Shown: piece by piece, positions 32,672 to 43,659 of the stretch
Numbering within the stretch: the stretch's first letter is position 1
Layout: every line of letters starts with the position of its first letter
Source: Cololabis saira
Lineage: Eukaryota > Chordata > Actinopteri > Beloniformes > Belonidae
Assembly: GCF_033807715.1 (NCBI RefSeq)
Contig: NC_084591.1
Location: 32,629,590 to 32,693,589, forward strand
Reading direction: 5' to 3'
Length of the DNA: 64,000 nt
Position numbers and translations under genes: made by a program
The notes under the pieces: model-generated
Database searches by the model: none
What the model was told of the DNA's origin: nothing
What the model saw: the letters and a program-made list of their open reading frames with translations, nothing else

Positions 32672-33778
32672 ATGAGTCTGAGCACAAACGACCTCACAGA
32701 GCTCATGGAGCTGTGGGAGGAGCTGAACCTGACCGCTGCCAACCACGACAACCTGTCCCACGTGGAGACGCTGCTGTGTTCAGGCGCTGTCAGCCACGCT
32801 GCCCTCCTCCACATCCTGTCCATCCTCTACATCTTCATCTTCCTGGTGGGCCTCACTGCCAACGCTCTCGTGATCTGGGTCAACCTGCGCTCTGACAGCA
32901 GCTGCTACGAGACGCACCTGTACATCTTGAACCTGGCTGTGGCTGACTTGTGCGTCGTGGTAACGCTGCCGGTCTGGGTGACTTCGCTGCTGCAGGAGGG
33001 TCGCTGGCCTTTCGGAGAGGCCGTCTGTAAACTCACCCACTTGGTCTTCTGCATGAACCTGTTTGGCAGCATGTTCTTTCTGACCTGCATGAGCATTGAC
33101 CGCTACCTGTCCGTTGTGCTCCGTTCCAACACCCCCAACAGCCGCCGGAGGAAGGGGGTCCGACGTCTGATCTGCATTCTGGTTTGGCTGGCGGCTTTGG
33201 TGGCGTCCATCCCTGAGATCTACTTCCTCCAGGTAGTAAAGTCCACAAGTTACGACGGGGCCATCTGCCGGCCAGTATACCCCTCCACCAACCCAAGAGA
33301 GTGGATGGTGGGCATCCAGCTTAGCTTCTTCATCCTTGGTTTTGCTGTTCCCTTCCCAGTCATAGCTGTCAGCTACCTGCTCCTTGCAGCAGTGATCACT
33401 CCCAGCTCAGACCAGGAGCGACACATCAGCCGGAGGATCATCCTGTCTTACATCGTGGTTTTTCTGGTGTGCTGGCTGCCGTTCCATGCCGTTCTTCTGC
33501 TGGACACTCTGACTCTGCTCAGTGTGTTGCCCTTAAGCTGCCGGGTGGAGAACTTCCTTGATGTGGCACTGCACCTAACACAGTGCTTCTCGCTGGTCCA
33601 CTGCTGCGTCAACCCTATCCTTTACAACTTTATCAACAGAAAATACCGCTATGATCTCATGAAGATCTTCATCTTCAAGTATTCAAACAAGACAGGACTT
33701 GCCAGGCTCATGGACACCTCACATAGCTCGGAGACAGAGTGCTCAGTTGTGACAATGGACAACAACATTCCATCGTAA
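32672..33778 (+). CDS. ackr3: Atypical chemokine receptor 3 (CXCR7-like), 368 residues
   Basis: A seven-helix class A receptor. Helices fall near residues 44-70, 82-103, 118-140, 164-184, 213-240, 256-279 and 297-318. Identifiers of ACKR3 are the YIFIFLVG start of helix 1, THLYILNLAVADL, NLFGSMFFLTCMSIDRYLSV, SYIVVFLVCWLPFH and the C-terminal IFKYSNKTGL. Cys119 and Cys199 form the usual loop disulfide; Cys36 and Cys290 fit the extra chemokine-receptor bond. N-linked sites are at Asn19 and Asn27. The DRYLS form of the DRY motif (143-147) is typical of ACKR3. In vertebrates the protein scavenges CXCL12 and signals mainly through arrestin, at the plasma membrane and in endosomes. The coding region is one exon, as in orthologues. 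The diverged N terminus may mean one of the two teleost paralogues (ackr3a or ackr3b); I cannot decide which. Confidence 0.93.
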   Translation: MSLSTNDLTELMELWEELNLTAANHDNLSHVETLLCSGAVSHAALLHILSILYIFIFLVGLTANALVIWVNLRSDSSCYETHLYILNLAVADLCVVVTLPVWVTSLLQEGRWPFGEAVCKLTHLVFCMNLFGSMFFLTCMSIDRYLSVVLRSNTPNSRRRKGVRRLICILVWLAALVASIPEIYFLQVVKSTSYDGAICRPVYPSTNPREWMVGIQLSFFILGFAVPFPVIAVSYLLLAAVITPSSDQERHISRRIILSYIVVFLVCWLPFHAVLLLDTLTLLSVLPLSCRVENFLDVALHLTQCFSLVHCCVNPILYNFINRKYRYDLMKIFIFKYSNKTGLARLMDTSHSSETECSVVTMDNNIPS

Positions 33779-36700
33779 TCTCTGCAGAAAGAGGCTAAAT
33801 TACTTCTAAATAGTTGCTGATAATTTACATATTTCCTTTTTGCCCTGCTCCTGGAACTACAACCTCATCACTTCTTCACAAGGGCCATCATGACCATCTT
33901 CAAGAGCTTGATCAGGTCAGGGTCAGAGCTAATAAACCGGCTAATAGTGCTAGTAGAGTAGCACTAATAACTGACCTGGACCAATAAAAGTTTTGTGATA
34001 TTTGTGAGAAGATTTGAAAATCTTGTAGCTCTTGGTATCATTTAAAGGTCCCACAGGGTGTGGAACTGCCGTCCGAAGCTTCTGGAGACCAGAAAGCATC
34101 AATGGAGCATGCAAAGCATCAATGGAAATGCTTGTGATAGGTAGTGTTGTTTTTGGCAGCAATTTTTCAATTTTAGTTTTAGTCTAGTCTTTCGGTCAAG
34201 CTAATAGTTTAGTTTTTTTTAGTTTTAGTCACGTTCATTCTCCTTTTAGTCGTGTCAAGTTTCAGTCAGCTGAAAGTCTGAGCATTTTAGTCTTATTTTA
34301 GTCAGAATTGTCCATGACTATTTTAGTCTCGTTTTAGTCGGAAAAAACTGATTACATTTTAGTCTAGTTTTAGTCAAAGATTGTTTTTAGCCAAACCCAT
34401 TTTACAATCCAAACAAGGTTATCTTATTATTATAGTATTGTTACCTTATAGACTCAAGAATATATTCATTCCAGATACAGAAAATGCTCTAATTTGAGTT
34501 TACAACATATTTATTTTTCCGCATTTCTCCCCATCTTTTTCCTTTTCGACGACACATTCAGTTTTCTTTTCCACGTCTATGTAGTGAGAGTGTCTTCTTC
34601 TTCTCCCAGCCCCAGAGAAGATCCCCGCGTGGCCGGCCATCGGACCCTTTCTCTATTTAACCTTTTTTTTTTTTTAATTGACGTGAACCTAGAGCTCTGC
34701 GTTAACGGCATCAGCCTCAAACCTGCAGCTGCATCTTCTGGATCTGATTCCCCGCTGCAGCGACTGGGATTGAGGACGTGACGTCACCCAGCAGAACTAA
34801 ACCAGAGGAAACTACTTAAAAAATGGATATTAAGGATCTTTGTTATAAAATTTTGTCTTGTCTCGTTTTGGTCACCTGAAGACACGTTTTAGTCTTGTTT
34901 TTATTCGTCTACGATATTGCATTATATAATTATGATAATTATCGTTATCGTCACATGAACATTATTTTCGTTGTGTCTCGTCTTGTTTTCCTCAGGTGAT
35001 AAAGGTTCGTTGACAAAAGCAACTTTAGTGATAGTTAACAAATATTGTAACACTGAAGTAAGTCCTACAGTCTTATATGTCAATAATTATAGAAAAATTG
35101 TAAAAGGCCCCTTTAGTATCTTTGAGGGCCATTGGACATTTGGAAGACTTCACACACACCCAAGCTCTAACTTGAATGCCTGGTTCTGTTGGTCTTCAGT
35201 CGATATGCAGAATATAATTTCCATATGTATATAATGTGAAACACATCAATCCCTCCTGCAACCCGATGTTGCCACCACCACACGTGACAGTGGGGATGGT
35301 GCTCTGAGGCCTACAAGCTTCCCCCTCCCCCTCCAAAGATAGCGATGGTCATTATGACCCTTCAATTAAATCTGAATCTCATCAGCCCCCGGTACATGTC
35401 TTCATAATGAAGGTATTGGTTTCTATTTGCAGCTGTAAACTGTAATCTTGCCTTTCTTATGGTGTGTTTAGAGGAATGGCTTTCTCTCACTTTCAGAAAT
35501 CATATTTGAGATGCTGACAAAATGTGAGCATGTTTCTGTGAAGCTACCCTACCACTAGCTACCTAGAGGGCAACTGAGTCCGTCTGTCCAAAGGTGTTTG
35601 AGTCTCCCATGGATCGGTCTGCCCCAATCAATTATCCCCCCAGAACATTTCCTGGGGTCCCAGCCGAAAGCAGGGGCCAGACAAAATCCTGTTGGACAAG
35701 GAAGGAAAAAAAGTCAAAGCAGATAAAAATTAAATGCTCAATACGGTCAGACTCACCAACATCAAACAACCCAAATCCCATAGCTCCATCACTCCACACA
35801 AAACACCTGAAACAGAAAAACACCAGAAACGTGATAAAAGTCCCATCTACAAGAGCAGAGCAAACAATAAACACAACCCCTTAACAGAACGTTAAGAAAT
35901 TGTTGGGATTGTTGTGGAAAAAATTTTCAAAGCAATATGTTTGTAACTGTTTAAGACAGCTAAACCCAGACTGCACAGACATGGTCTGGACTGAGTGGAC
36001 TCATGTTAAACGGTATAATCTGATGTAAGTGGCTTCAGATATTTCGTTGGGCATCCACTGACGGAGTTGGTGGTAACTTTGATTGACATATAGTGGGCGT
36101 GTTCTTATCTGCTTACCAAACAATATGGTTTCCCCCCCGTACGACAAAAAACAGGCTTCAAAATGGGTCTCCAGAAACCAGTCGGCCATGTGACTTACTG
36201 CTTTTTCCATTGTTTTTACAGTCTAGGGTTGAGACCAGGACGCAGAGTTGTAGTCTTACACACTCCTCTGCAGCCTCCCACTTAATTTAAAGTCTGTCTC
36301 ATCCAAATTGTAAACCACAAAAATAATTTTTGTTATGGCTGCGCATTGTCCACCAGCCATTATTCTGAGTTTTTGTCTAAATTCTCAGACTTTTTTTGAA
36401 AAGTACAGATGAGGCCACTGTGGTGGGAGGTTTTAATATTCATGTAGATGTCGATAATGACATTTTAACTATTGCCTTTCACATATCTTATTAGATTGAA
36501 TTGGCTTCTCTCAGAATGTACACATACCTACTTACTCTCTTAATCACATCTTTGATATAGAGCTGACATAAGGCATTAATAACTTATTAACTTATCTTAT
36601 CTGGCCTTTTTTATTAACTTTGAGTTTACTTGATTACACAACATCTGGAAAGAGGATGCTGTATTTAAATATCATCATTGTATCCGCTGCCATCTGCTGG

Positions 36701-37299
36701 TGCTGTGGGGGGCAGCTGCCTGAATCCTACTTTCTTGTTAATAAAACTACAGCATCAATGCGTTGGACAGAGTTGCCCGTCTGAAAAAGACCGGAATTGG
36801 TCAGAGGAGGTTTTTACTATTGGTGTCGTTATTATTTGTTTCTGTAGACCATCTCAACAAACAGGTCACATGACACACGTGTTGAGGCAAACTGACTGTG
36901 AAACTAGCACCAAACTCCTGCATGATGGTCACTAATATGCCTGTTCACATGAGGAAATAAAAAATCTAACAAAATACAGAAATCAATCCAGTAATTTCTA
37001 GAAAAAGTAATACATGTCGAGAAAAAAGTGTCAAACATAATTTTATAAAAAGGAAGAGAAGAAAGGCAATAAAATTGTGTTGTTATATGAAATAAGCTGA
37101 ATTATGAGTTATGAGTCGTGCACTGAGCGTGCTCACTGAATCAGCTACTCAAAGACTGAGGCTCCTTTTCTCCTGTTTCCAGGACTGGAGCAGGGCCAGG
37201 CCTGGAAACAGGATGAGAATAAAGAATGAATGAAGAGGCTGAGCCCAGTCCAGGTAACCATAGCAACGTTTCTGCCGCTGCACACCAGGTCAACTCAGT
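33779..37299. other. Intergenic, no gene; TTTTAGTC-rich repeats
   Basis: Immediately after the receptor lies presumed 3' UTR, with AATAAA at about 33930 and 33983. At 34165-34400 and 34840-34990 the words TTTTAGTC and CTCGTTTTAGTC recur, a decayed dispersed repeat with a GATAATTATCGTTATCGTCA stretch near 34930. From 35230 to 37299 nothing coding can be supported. Confidence 0.45.
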
Positions 37300-37625
37300 T
37301 CAGGACTGCTGGGATCTCTCAATGAACCTTGAAAAACTCCTCCAGGAACCCTGGATACCCCTCAATGACCCTTTAAAACCTCTGGAAACCTCTAAATGGC
37401 CCCTGAGAAGTTCTCAATGACTTGCTGAAACTTGTCACTGATCCCTGGAGACCCATCTAAGAATCCTGATAACTCCAGGAGTCCTGGAAGCTGCTCAATA
37501 AACACAGAAAATTCCTCCAGGAATACTTAAAATTCCTGAATTACCTCCTGCAAATTATTGAATTAATCCTGGATTAACTTCTTTTAATGGAACCTTGAAA
37601 TGCCTGCAATGTACAGAACTTTGAG
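37300..37625. repeat. Imperfect tandem repeat of CTGGAA/CTCAATGA words
   Basis: Diverged units of about 25-45 bp contain CTCAATGACC, CTCCAGGAA and CTGGAAAC. This is a decayed minisatellite. The short frame at 37226-37420 is not convincing as a gene. Confidence 0.5.
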
Positions 37626-37644
37626 GAAACCTGATTGCCGCTTA

Positions 37645-38966
37645 AGCTGGGCATACACTGTGCGATATTTTAAATCGCTCACACTGCACGACTAGATCGC
37701 GGAGTTCAAAAGTTCACAGCCCACAATTTATGGTCTCACACTGTACGAGCCGATGCTCGGATGCGACCCGTCTGCTCACACTATACAATCATAATCCTCC
37801 CGTCGGACCTCTGTGTACTGGAACTCGAGGCCGGTTTTGGGGCAGGGGTGGGCTGTGTCCACCCAAACGTGCGTCCTGCCCACACGATCAAAGGTTATGG
37901 GGATCCTTTATTTTTTTATAATTTTATTTTTTTATATATATATATATAAAAAAAATCCCCAAATATCTGTACCGTTTCTGATTGGGTGGGCACTGCGCGT
38001 CATTTTTATGCCGGGCATACACTGTGCGATTGTCGGCTCGTTTTTAGCCGATTTTCCAGTCGTGCGACTTTTTTTTGATCGGGCCCGATTTTGACCCAAT
38101 CGTTGCTCGTGCCTCGTGCAGTAAACGTGGGGTAACGACGAGAGAGTAACACCTCACGACGAGCTCCCGATCACAAATCGTGAGGTCGCAAGAAAATCAA
38201 GCGTGTTTGAAATCCTGGTCGCTCCTCGTGAAGGAGTCGCACAGTTGAAGCAGTGCTGCGACCCGATTTGCCTCATCCTTTTGCAGAGAGCATGCGCAAT
38301 ATCTGATGTCACGTCAAAAAAATATTATTTGTAGTTTAAGTGTTGCAAATTCACATTACAAATCATGTTTTAATAGCAAAAAAAAAGACTGCATTTCCAC
38401 GTACGGTGTGGGTCGCCGCGTACCCTACGCCGTGACTCTGCGTTGGTGTAACGCGGAACCATAAATCAGTCTTTAGTGTGTGCGCTGTCTGCTGTTCGGA
38501 ACACCTCTTTTTTCTCTTTTCATTTTGCTGGGACGCCGGGTCCCTCCGCCGAGACACAACTTTTGCGGTATGCGTTCTTTGTTGTGTCTAAAAATGACGC
38601 GCAGTGCCCACCCAATCAGAAACAGTACAGATATTTTGGGATTTTTTTAAATATATATATAAAAAAATACAATTATAAAAAAAATAAAGGATCCCCATAA
38701 CCTTTGATCGTGTGGGCAGGACGCACGTTTGGGTGGACACAGCGCACCCCTGCCCCAAAACCGGCCTCGAGTTCCAGTACACAGAGATCCGACGGGAGGA
38801 TTATGATCGTATAGTGTGAGGAGACGGGTCGCATCAGAGCATCGGCTCGTACAGTGTGAGACCATAAATCGTGGGCTGTGAACTTTTGAACTCCGCGATC
38901 TAGTCGTGCAGTTTGAGATGGGGCCGAATCAAACGATTTAAAATATCGCACAGTGTATGCCCAGCT
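37645..38966. mobile_element. Palindromic Harbinger-like element Y, TTA target duplication
   Basis: Left end AGCTGGGCATACACTGTGCG and the inverted right end agree over more than 20 bases. TTA flanks both sides (37642-37644, 38967-38969). The left arm to about 38005 is an inverted copy of about 38591-38966. Each arm contains CACCCAAACGTGCGTCCTGC and a (TA)n/T-rich block. The left part of element X (from 38009) lies between the arms, so the two elements interleave. Confidence 0.7.
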
Positions 38967-40047
38967 TTAGACACAACAAAGAACGCATACGTCCACCCAA
39001 ACGTGCGTCCTGCCCACACGATCAAAGGTTATGGGGATCCTTTATTTTTTTTATAATTGTATTTTTTTATATATATATTTAAAAAAATCCCAAAATATCT
39101 GTACCGTTTCTGATTGGGTGGGCACTGCGCGTCATTTTTAGACACAACAAAGAACGCATACCGCAAAAGTTGTGTCTCGGCGGAGGAACCCGGCGTCCCA
39201 GCAAAATGAGAAGAGAAAAAAGAGGTGTTCCGAACAGCAGACAGCGCACACACTAAAGACTGATTTATGGTTCCGCGTTACACCAACGCAGAGCCTACGA
39301 CGCAGGGTACGCGGCGACCCGCACCGTACGTGGAAATGCGGTCTTTTTTTTTGCTATTAAAACATGATTTGTAATGTGAATTTGCAACACTTAAAGGAGC
39401 TGTATGTAAGAGCAATAATAAAACGAATCATAAAATGACCCCGATATGTCAACAGACCCTCCACCTATCTCCCAATCACCAAGTCAGTATTGTTTCTGAA
39501 GCTCCACCCTCCACCTATCTCCCAATCACCAAGTCAGTATTGTTTCGGCATCCGGGTTGCCAGCTCAGCTCTAATTATGGCAGCCATGGCAGCCTACGTT
39601 CCTGCTGCATTCTGCAGCCTACCTGGCAACCTCTGGTCGGGGGGAGGAGGGGGAGGGTACACGTCGCTCAACGATATTTTGAAAGTGACTGCAGTACCAG
39701 TTTTGGCCATTTCTTACAGACGGCTCCTTTAAACTACAAATAATAGTTTTTTGACGTGACATCAGATATTGCGCATGCTCTCTGTGAAAGGATGAGGCAA
39801 ATCGGGTCGCAGCTGCTTCAACTGTGCGACTCCTTCACGAGGAGCGACCAGGATTTCAAACATGCTTGATTTTCTTGCGACCTCACGATTTGTGATCGGG
39901 AGCTCGTCGTGAGGTGTTAATCTCTCGTCGTTACCCCACGTACACTGCACGAGGCACGAGCAACGATTGGGTCAAAATCGGGCCCGATCAAAAAAAAGTC
40001 GCACAACTGGAAAAACGAGCCGATAATAGCACAGTGTATGCCCGGCT
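38009..40047. mobile_element. Palindromic Harbinger-like element X, interleaved with Y
   Basis: Ends TGCCGGGCATACACTGTGCG and the inverted right end match apart from the first base. TTA flanks at 38006-38008 and 40048-40050. The left arm 38009-38738 is an inverted copy of about 38992-40047, once the 334-bp MITE at 39395-39728 is discounted. Each arm carries one copy of the CGCGTACCCTACGCCGT / ACGCGGAACCATAAATCAG module (38415-38472 and 39255-39320). Paired frames on opposite strands are mirror images of the arms, not genes. Confidence 0.7.
39395..39728. mobile_element. TTAA-specific MITE with internal duplication
   Basis: Inverted tips AGGAGCTGTATGTAAG and AGGAGCCGTCTGTAAG are flanked by TTAA at 39391-39394 and 39729-39732. 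The opposite palindrome arm (around 38333-38338) carries the same surroundings with a single TTAA and no MITE. Inside, a block of about 45 bp ending CAAGTCAGTATTGTTTC is duplicated in tandem (39459-39545). Confidence 0.85.
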
Positions 40048-40088
40048 TTAAAGGAGTCCTAGAATGTTATGTGTTTTGAATTAACAGG

Positions 40089-40255
40089 TGTGTTGTATGG
40101 ATTACTATGCAGGAACTCCATTACCCAGCATGCCCTAGGTGCTTAGTACATGCGCAGTAGCTTCAGCAGAGCACCAGCTGGAAGTGTCAGTTATTGTTGT
40201 TGCCATGACAGCGGCAGTCTGTGATTATATCGGTCTGGGAAAGACAGACAACACA
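40089..40255 (+). repeat. 5' LTR of the Gypsy element, 55 bp shorter than its partner
   Basis: It is nearly identical to 50421-50642 but lacks about 55 bp between GGTCTGGGAA and AAGACAGACA. The missing part contains the AATAAA and U5-side sequence present in the 3' LTR. Otherwise there are only a few base differences. Confidence 0.9.
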
Positions 40256-40273
40256 TGGTGTCAGAATGGGCCG
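40256..40273 (+). promoter_or_regulatory. Primer-binding site
   Basis: TGGTGTCAGAATGGG follows the LTR end directly. It starts with the TGG that pairs with a tRNA CCA end. Which tRNA is used cannot be told from the window. Confidence 0.7.
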
Positions 40274-40530
40274 CGGGTAATTATAAGAAGAAGTTTTTAC
40301 CGCGAGAGAGCCACGGAAGAGGAGTAAGTTAAAAAAAATAAATAAAAATTGCCGGTCTCGACGTGAATTAAACAGATACAGCAACGGCTACGCTGGCTGC
40401 AACCGACGGTGACAGTGAAACGGGAGAAGAGGGACAGATCGAACAAGTAAAAGAGGATCTGGAGCCCGAATTGGAGGACAACCAGCAACCAGAAAAAGCT
40501 GAGGAAGCCCCATTACCCCGTCGTTCTGTC

Positions 40531-42003
40531 ATGGATAGGCTAAGTCCGCCCACTTGTATGCAGTTGACTGGTAATCTTGCTGATAACTGGAAACGTTTTA
40601 AGCAGAAATTCAATATATATTTGGCAGCAAGTGGAGCAGGGGGTGATGATGAAAAACTGAAAGCTAACATCCTTTTGCATGTAATTGGAGAAGATGCATT
40701 GGACATATATAATAGCTTTCAGCTGAATGATGATAATCTGACTGTGGCAGCACTAATGAAGCAGTTTGAAGAGTATTTTGTGCCAAAGCAGAATGTGACC
40801 TTTGAGAGGTACAAGTTTTTCACCCATGACCAAAAGCAAGGAGTACCTTTTGATCAATACTTAGCAGAGCTACACACACTCAGCAAGACATGTGAATTTG
40901 AGAATCTGAGAGATTCACTAGTGAGGGACAGGATTGTCTGTGGCACAGTGGATAACGCACTCAGAGAAAGACTGCTCAGAGAAAATGGACTTACACTAGA
41001 TAAATGTGTCAGCATGTGCAGAGCAGCAGAGACCACCTGTGCACAAGCAAAAGAGCTGCGGAGAGGTGAAACAGCAGTGCATTCAGTGCATAAAGAGCAG
41101 AGGAAAACGAAAACATTTACCAAACAAAAAGAGAAAGAGTTCACATGTGGTAAATGTGGAGGCAAGCACAAGCCAAAGTCATGTCCTGCATTTGGCAAAT
41201 CCTGCAACAACTGTGGAAAAAGCAATCATTATGCAAAATGTTGCAAAGCATCTTCAAGAAAGAAAGTTCACACAGTTGAAGAGGATGATGATGAAGAAGA
41301 AGATGATGAATTCATTGTCGATGTTGTGCAGGTTAATGAGGTCAGTCACTCTGAAAAAGCTGAATGGATTGTGCCAATTGAACTGAATAAGACAGTTATT
41401 CCGTTCAAAATTGATACTGGAGCCCAGGCAAACCTGCTGTCTATTGAGGACTACAAAACACTGACTGTGAAGAGCAAAATACGTCCAATAAAAACAAAAG
41501 TGACAGGATACACTGGAGAAAGCGTTCCTGTTAAGTGCGGCTGCATAGCAACCTTCAAGCACAAAGGTCGGCAGATAAAAGCACAATTACTGCTCGTGGA
41601 TAAGAAAGTTCAAGCAATCCTCGGGCTCAGTGCAAGTGAAAAGCTCAATCTAGTCAAAAGAGTGTTTGTAGTGACATCATCCGAGACTGCAAAGGATCAA
41701 CATTCACTCATGGAAGAGTATAAAGACTGTTTTGAAGGACTGGGATGTTTACCTGGAAAACACAAATTACATGTGGATGAAAGTGTCCCTCCTGTTGTGC
41801 ATCCCTGCAGGAAAGTTCCATTTGCACTACGGGAGAAACTAAAAGATGAACTGGCGCGCATGGAGAAACTAGAGGTCATCAGGAAAATTGATGAGCCCTC
41901 TGACTGGGTCAGTTCGCTGGTGATAGTCCAAAAGAAAACAGGCGCCCTGAGAGTTTACCTGGACCCAAGGGACCTTAATAAGGCAATAAAAAGAGAACAT
42001 TTC
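40531..42003 (+). CDS. Gypsy Gag-Pol, N-terminal part: Gag, zinc knuckle, protease, RT start
   Basis: 491 codons run to the L1 insertion point. The ATG at 40531 is the first in frame, though the frame is open without ATG from 40372. Gag covers residues 1-190. Cys/His motifs follow at about 205-240 (CGKCGGKHK...C, then CNNCGKSNHYAKC). The aspartic protease has IDTGAQANLLS near 293. RT begins near 423 with the LEVIRKIDEPSDWVSSLVIV block and breaks at the residue before the insertion. In the family Gag forms the particle and the protease cleaves the polyprotein. The other half resumes at 47616 in the same frame. An acidic run (41281-41320) lies between knuckle and protease. Confidence 0.92.
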
Positions 42004-42117
42004 GACTTCCGGTGACGTCATGAAGTGAATAGCAGCTTAGAAACTGTGCTCCGTCGGACAATACTTTTAAATCAGTGACAACAGTAATTGCCGTCCACAT
42101 ATCAGAAAGAATACACG

Positions 42118-42936
42118 ATGTATTCGTCTACGAGACAAAAAGCTTCCAGCAAACAAGAAAATTCGAAAGAAAAAGATGATAAACAACGGAGGAGCCCCTC
42201 TAACGTTAGCTTAAATGCTGCCAGCCACACGAGCCACACGGACCAACACGAGCAAGGGTTGTTGGAGGAGCTGAAACAACTTCGAAGGGAAAACCAAGAG
42301 GGGCATAACCAAACCAAAAAGTCCCTGGACAGACTGGAACAAACAGTGGCAGACATAAAAGAACAAATGGGCGAACATGGAGAGAGAATTAAAAATTTGG
42401 AGGAACGGGCCGGCATAACTGAAGATACGGTGATGCGCCAGCAGAGGGCGCTCCGATGCCTGCTTCACCGGGATATCGAACTTTCAGCCACCTGCGACGA
42501 TCTCCAAAATAGACTAAGAAGAAATAATATCAGGATCTTTCAAATACCCGAGGGAAGTGAAGGAGGGAACATGGTGGGATTCCTGAAAGATCTACTCCAC
42601 AAAGTGCTGAAACTACCACCAGAGCTGGATGTCAGGATTGAGAGAGCGCACCGCTCACTGCAATCCAAACCTACAGACCCGGCGGCTCCCCCCAGGTCCA
42701 TCATTGTGAGATTTCTGGATGCTGCGGTTAAGGATGCGGTTATAAAGCAAGCATGGAGCCAGGGGCAGATCTTTTTCCAAGACAAGAGAATCTTTTTTGA
42801 TCAAGATTACTCCCCTGAACTTCAAAAGAAAAGAGCAAAAGTCCGCGAAGTCATCAAGCAACTCAAAAAGACAGGGCGTGCAGGCAAATTGCATGTACCC
42901 GGCGCAACTGAAGCTCAAGATGGATACGGGAAATAA
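42118..42936 (+). CDS. L1 ORF1 protein, frameshifted near its C terminus
   Basis: From ATG 42118 the frame gives about 272 residues: a basic Ser/Lys head (1-50), a coiled coil with heptads (about 50-120), then an RRM-like segment containing NNIRIFQIPEG near 140 and RIERAHRS near 185. In L1 this protein trimerises and binds element RNA. The expected C-terminal domain is out of frame: matching text continues in the +1-shifted frame from about 42880 to 43117. A one-base indel near 42876-42884 is therefore likely. The copy can still carry an intact ORF2 but probably lacks a complete ORF1. Sequencing error is an alternative. The region 43118-43659 before ORF2 has no gene. Confidence 0.85.
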   Translation: MYSSTRQKASSKQENSKEKDDKQRRSPSNVSLNAASHTSHTDQHEQGLLEELKQLRRENQEGHNQTKKSLDRLEQTVADIKEQMGEHGERIKNLEERAGITEDTVMRQQRALRCLLHRDIELSATCDDLQNRLRRNNIRIFQIPEGSEGGNMVGFLKDLLHKVLKLPPELDVRIERAHRSLQSKPTDPAAPPRSIIVRFLDAAVKDAVIKQAWSQGQIFFQDKRIFFDQDYSPELQKKRAKVREVIKQLKKTGRAGKLHVPGATEAQDGYGK

Positions 42937-43659
42937 GACCTTCTCCACACTGACGAGGGCTGCGGCGGTGCTGAAGGACCTGGGAGTGGAGGTGCGATGT
43001 GGAGAGAGGGAACGGGTCGAGGAGGAATTAAAGGAGGAGTGGAGGAGCAGCGCAAAGAGGAAGGATCGGGGGATGTTGACGTCAGACCTGAAGATCTTTC
43101 TACAAGGAGAAGATTAAACCACCTTTAACTGCCAAGGTAGTCAAAAAAAAAAAAAAAAAAAAAATGACTGAAATGCGACAGTAATTACAGTGATAAAGAG
43201 ACAATGAATACATATAAGGCTAAGTCACTAGTGTAAAGATATGTATTGTTGTTATTTTATTTACAATTCATATGTTAAGTCCAGACGGATGCCGGTTGTT
43301 GTTTGTTTTGTTAGTTTTCACCATGAGTGGATTACACTCATTTAGACCTTTCTTACATTTAGGTGTAATATTGGTTTTATTTGCACTTTATGTGTTTTTT
43401 CCCACAGAGAGGGTAGGTCACACCTCTCTGCCCCAACACCAGCGGGGATCGGACACAGTTTGGGTTAAAACTCTGTGTTCGATTGGAAATTTGGAAGTTC
43501 GATTTTATTTTATTAAGGTTCTTTGTGTTTTTTTGTTGTTGTTCCCCCTGACACACATAGTTGACCATAAATTGTTCATGTGCATACAGTCTAGGCAGAA
43601 TTTTGTATATAACATACGTTTAAATACACAGACATGTAACTTTTGGTACAATCCAGACA

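Noticed and set aside
35594..35884. 96-codon frame downstream of ackr3
   Set aside because: Low-complexity composition, no recognisable domain and an equally long frame on the opposite strand.
37730..39253. Sets of near-identical frames on both strands (KKTQ.. and VRPAHTIKGYG types)
   Set aside because: Mirror images created by the palindromic Harbinger-like elements, not a gene family.
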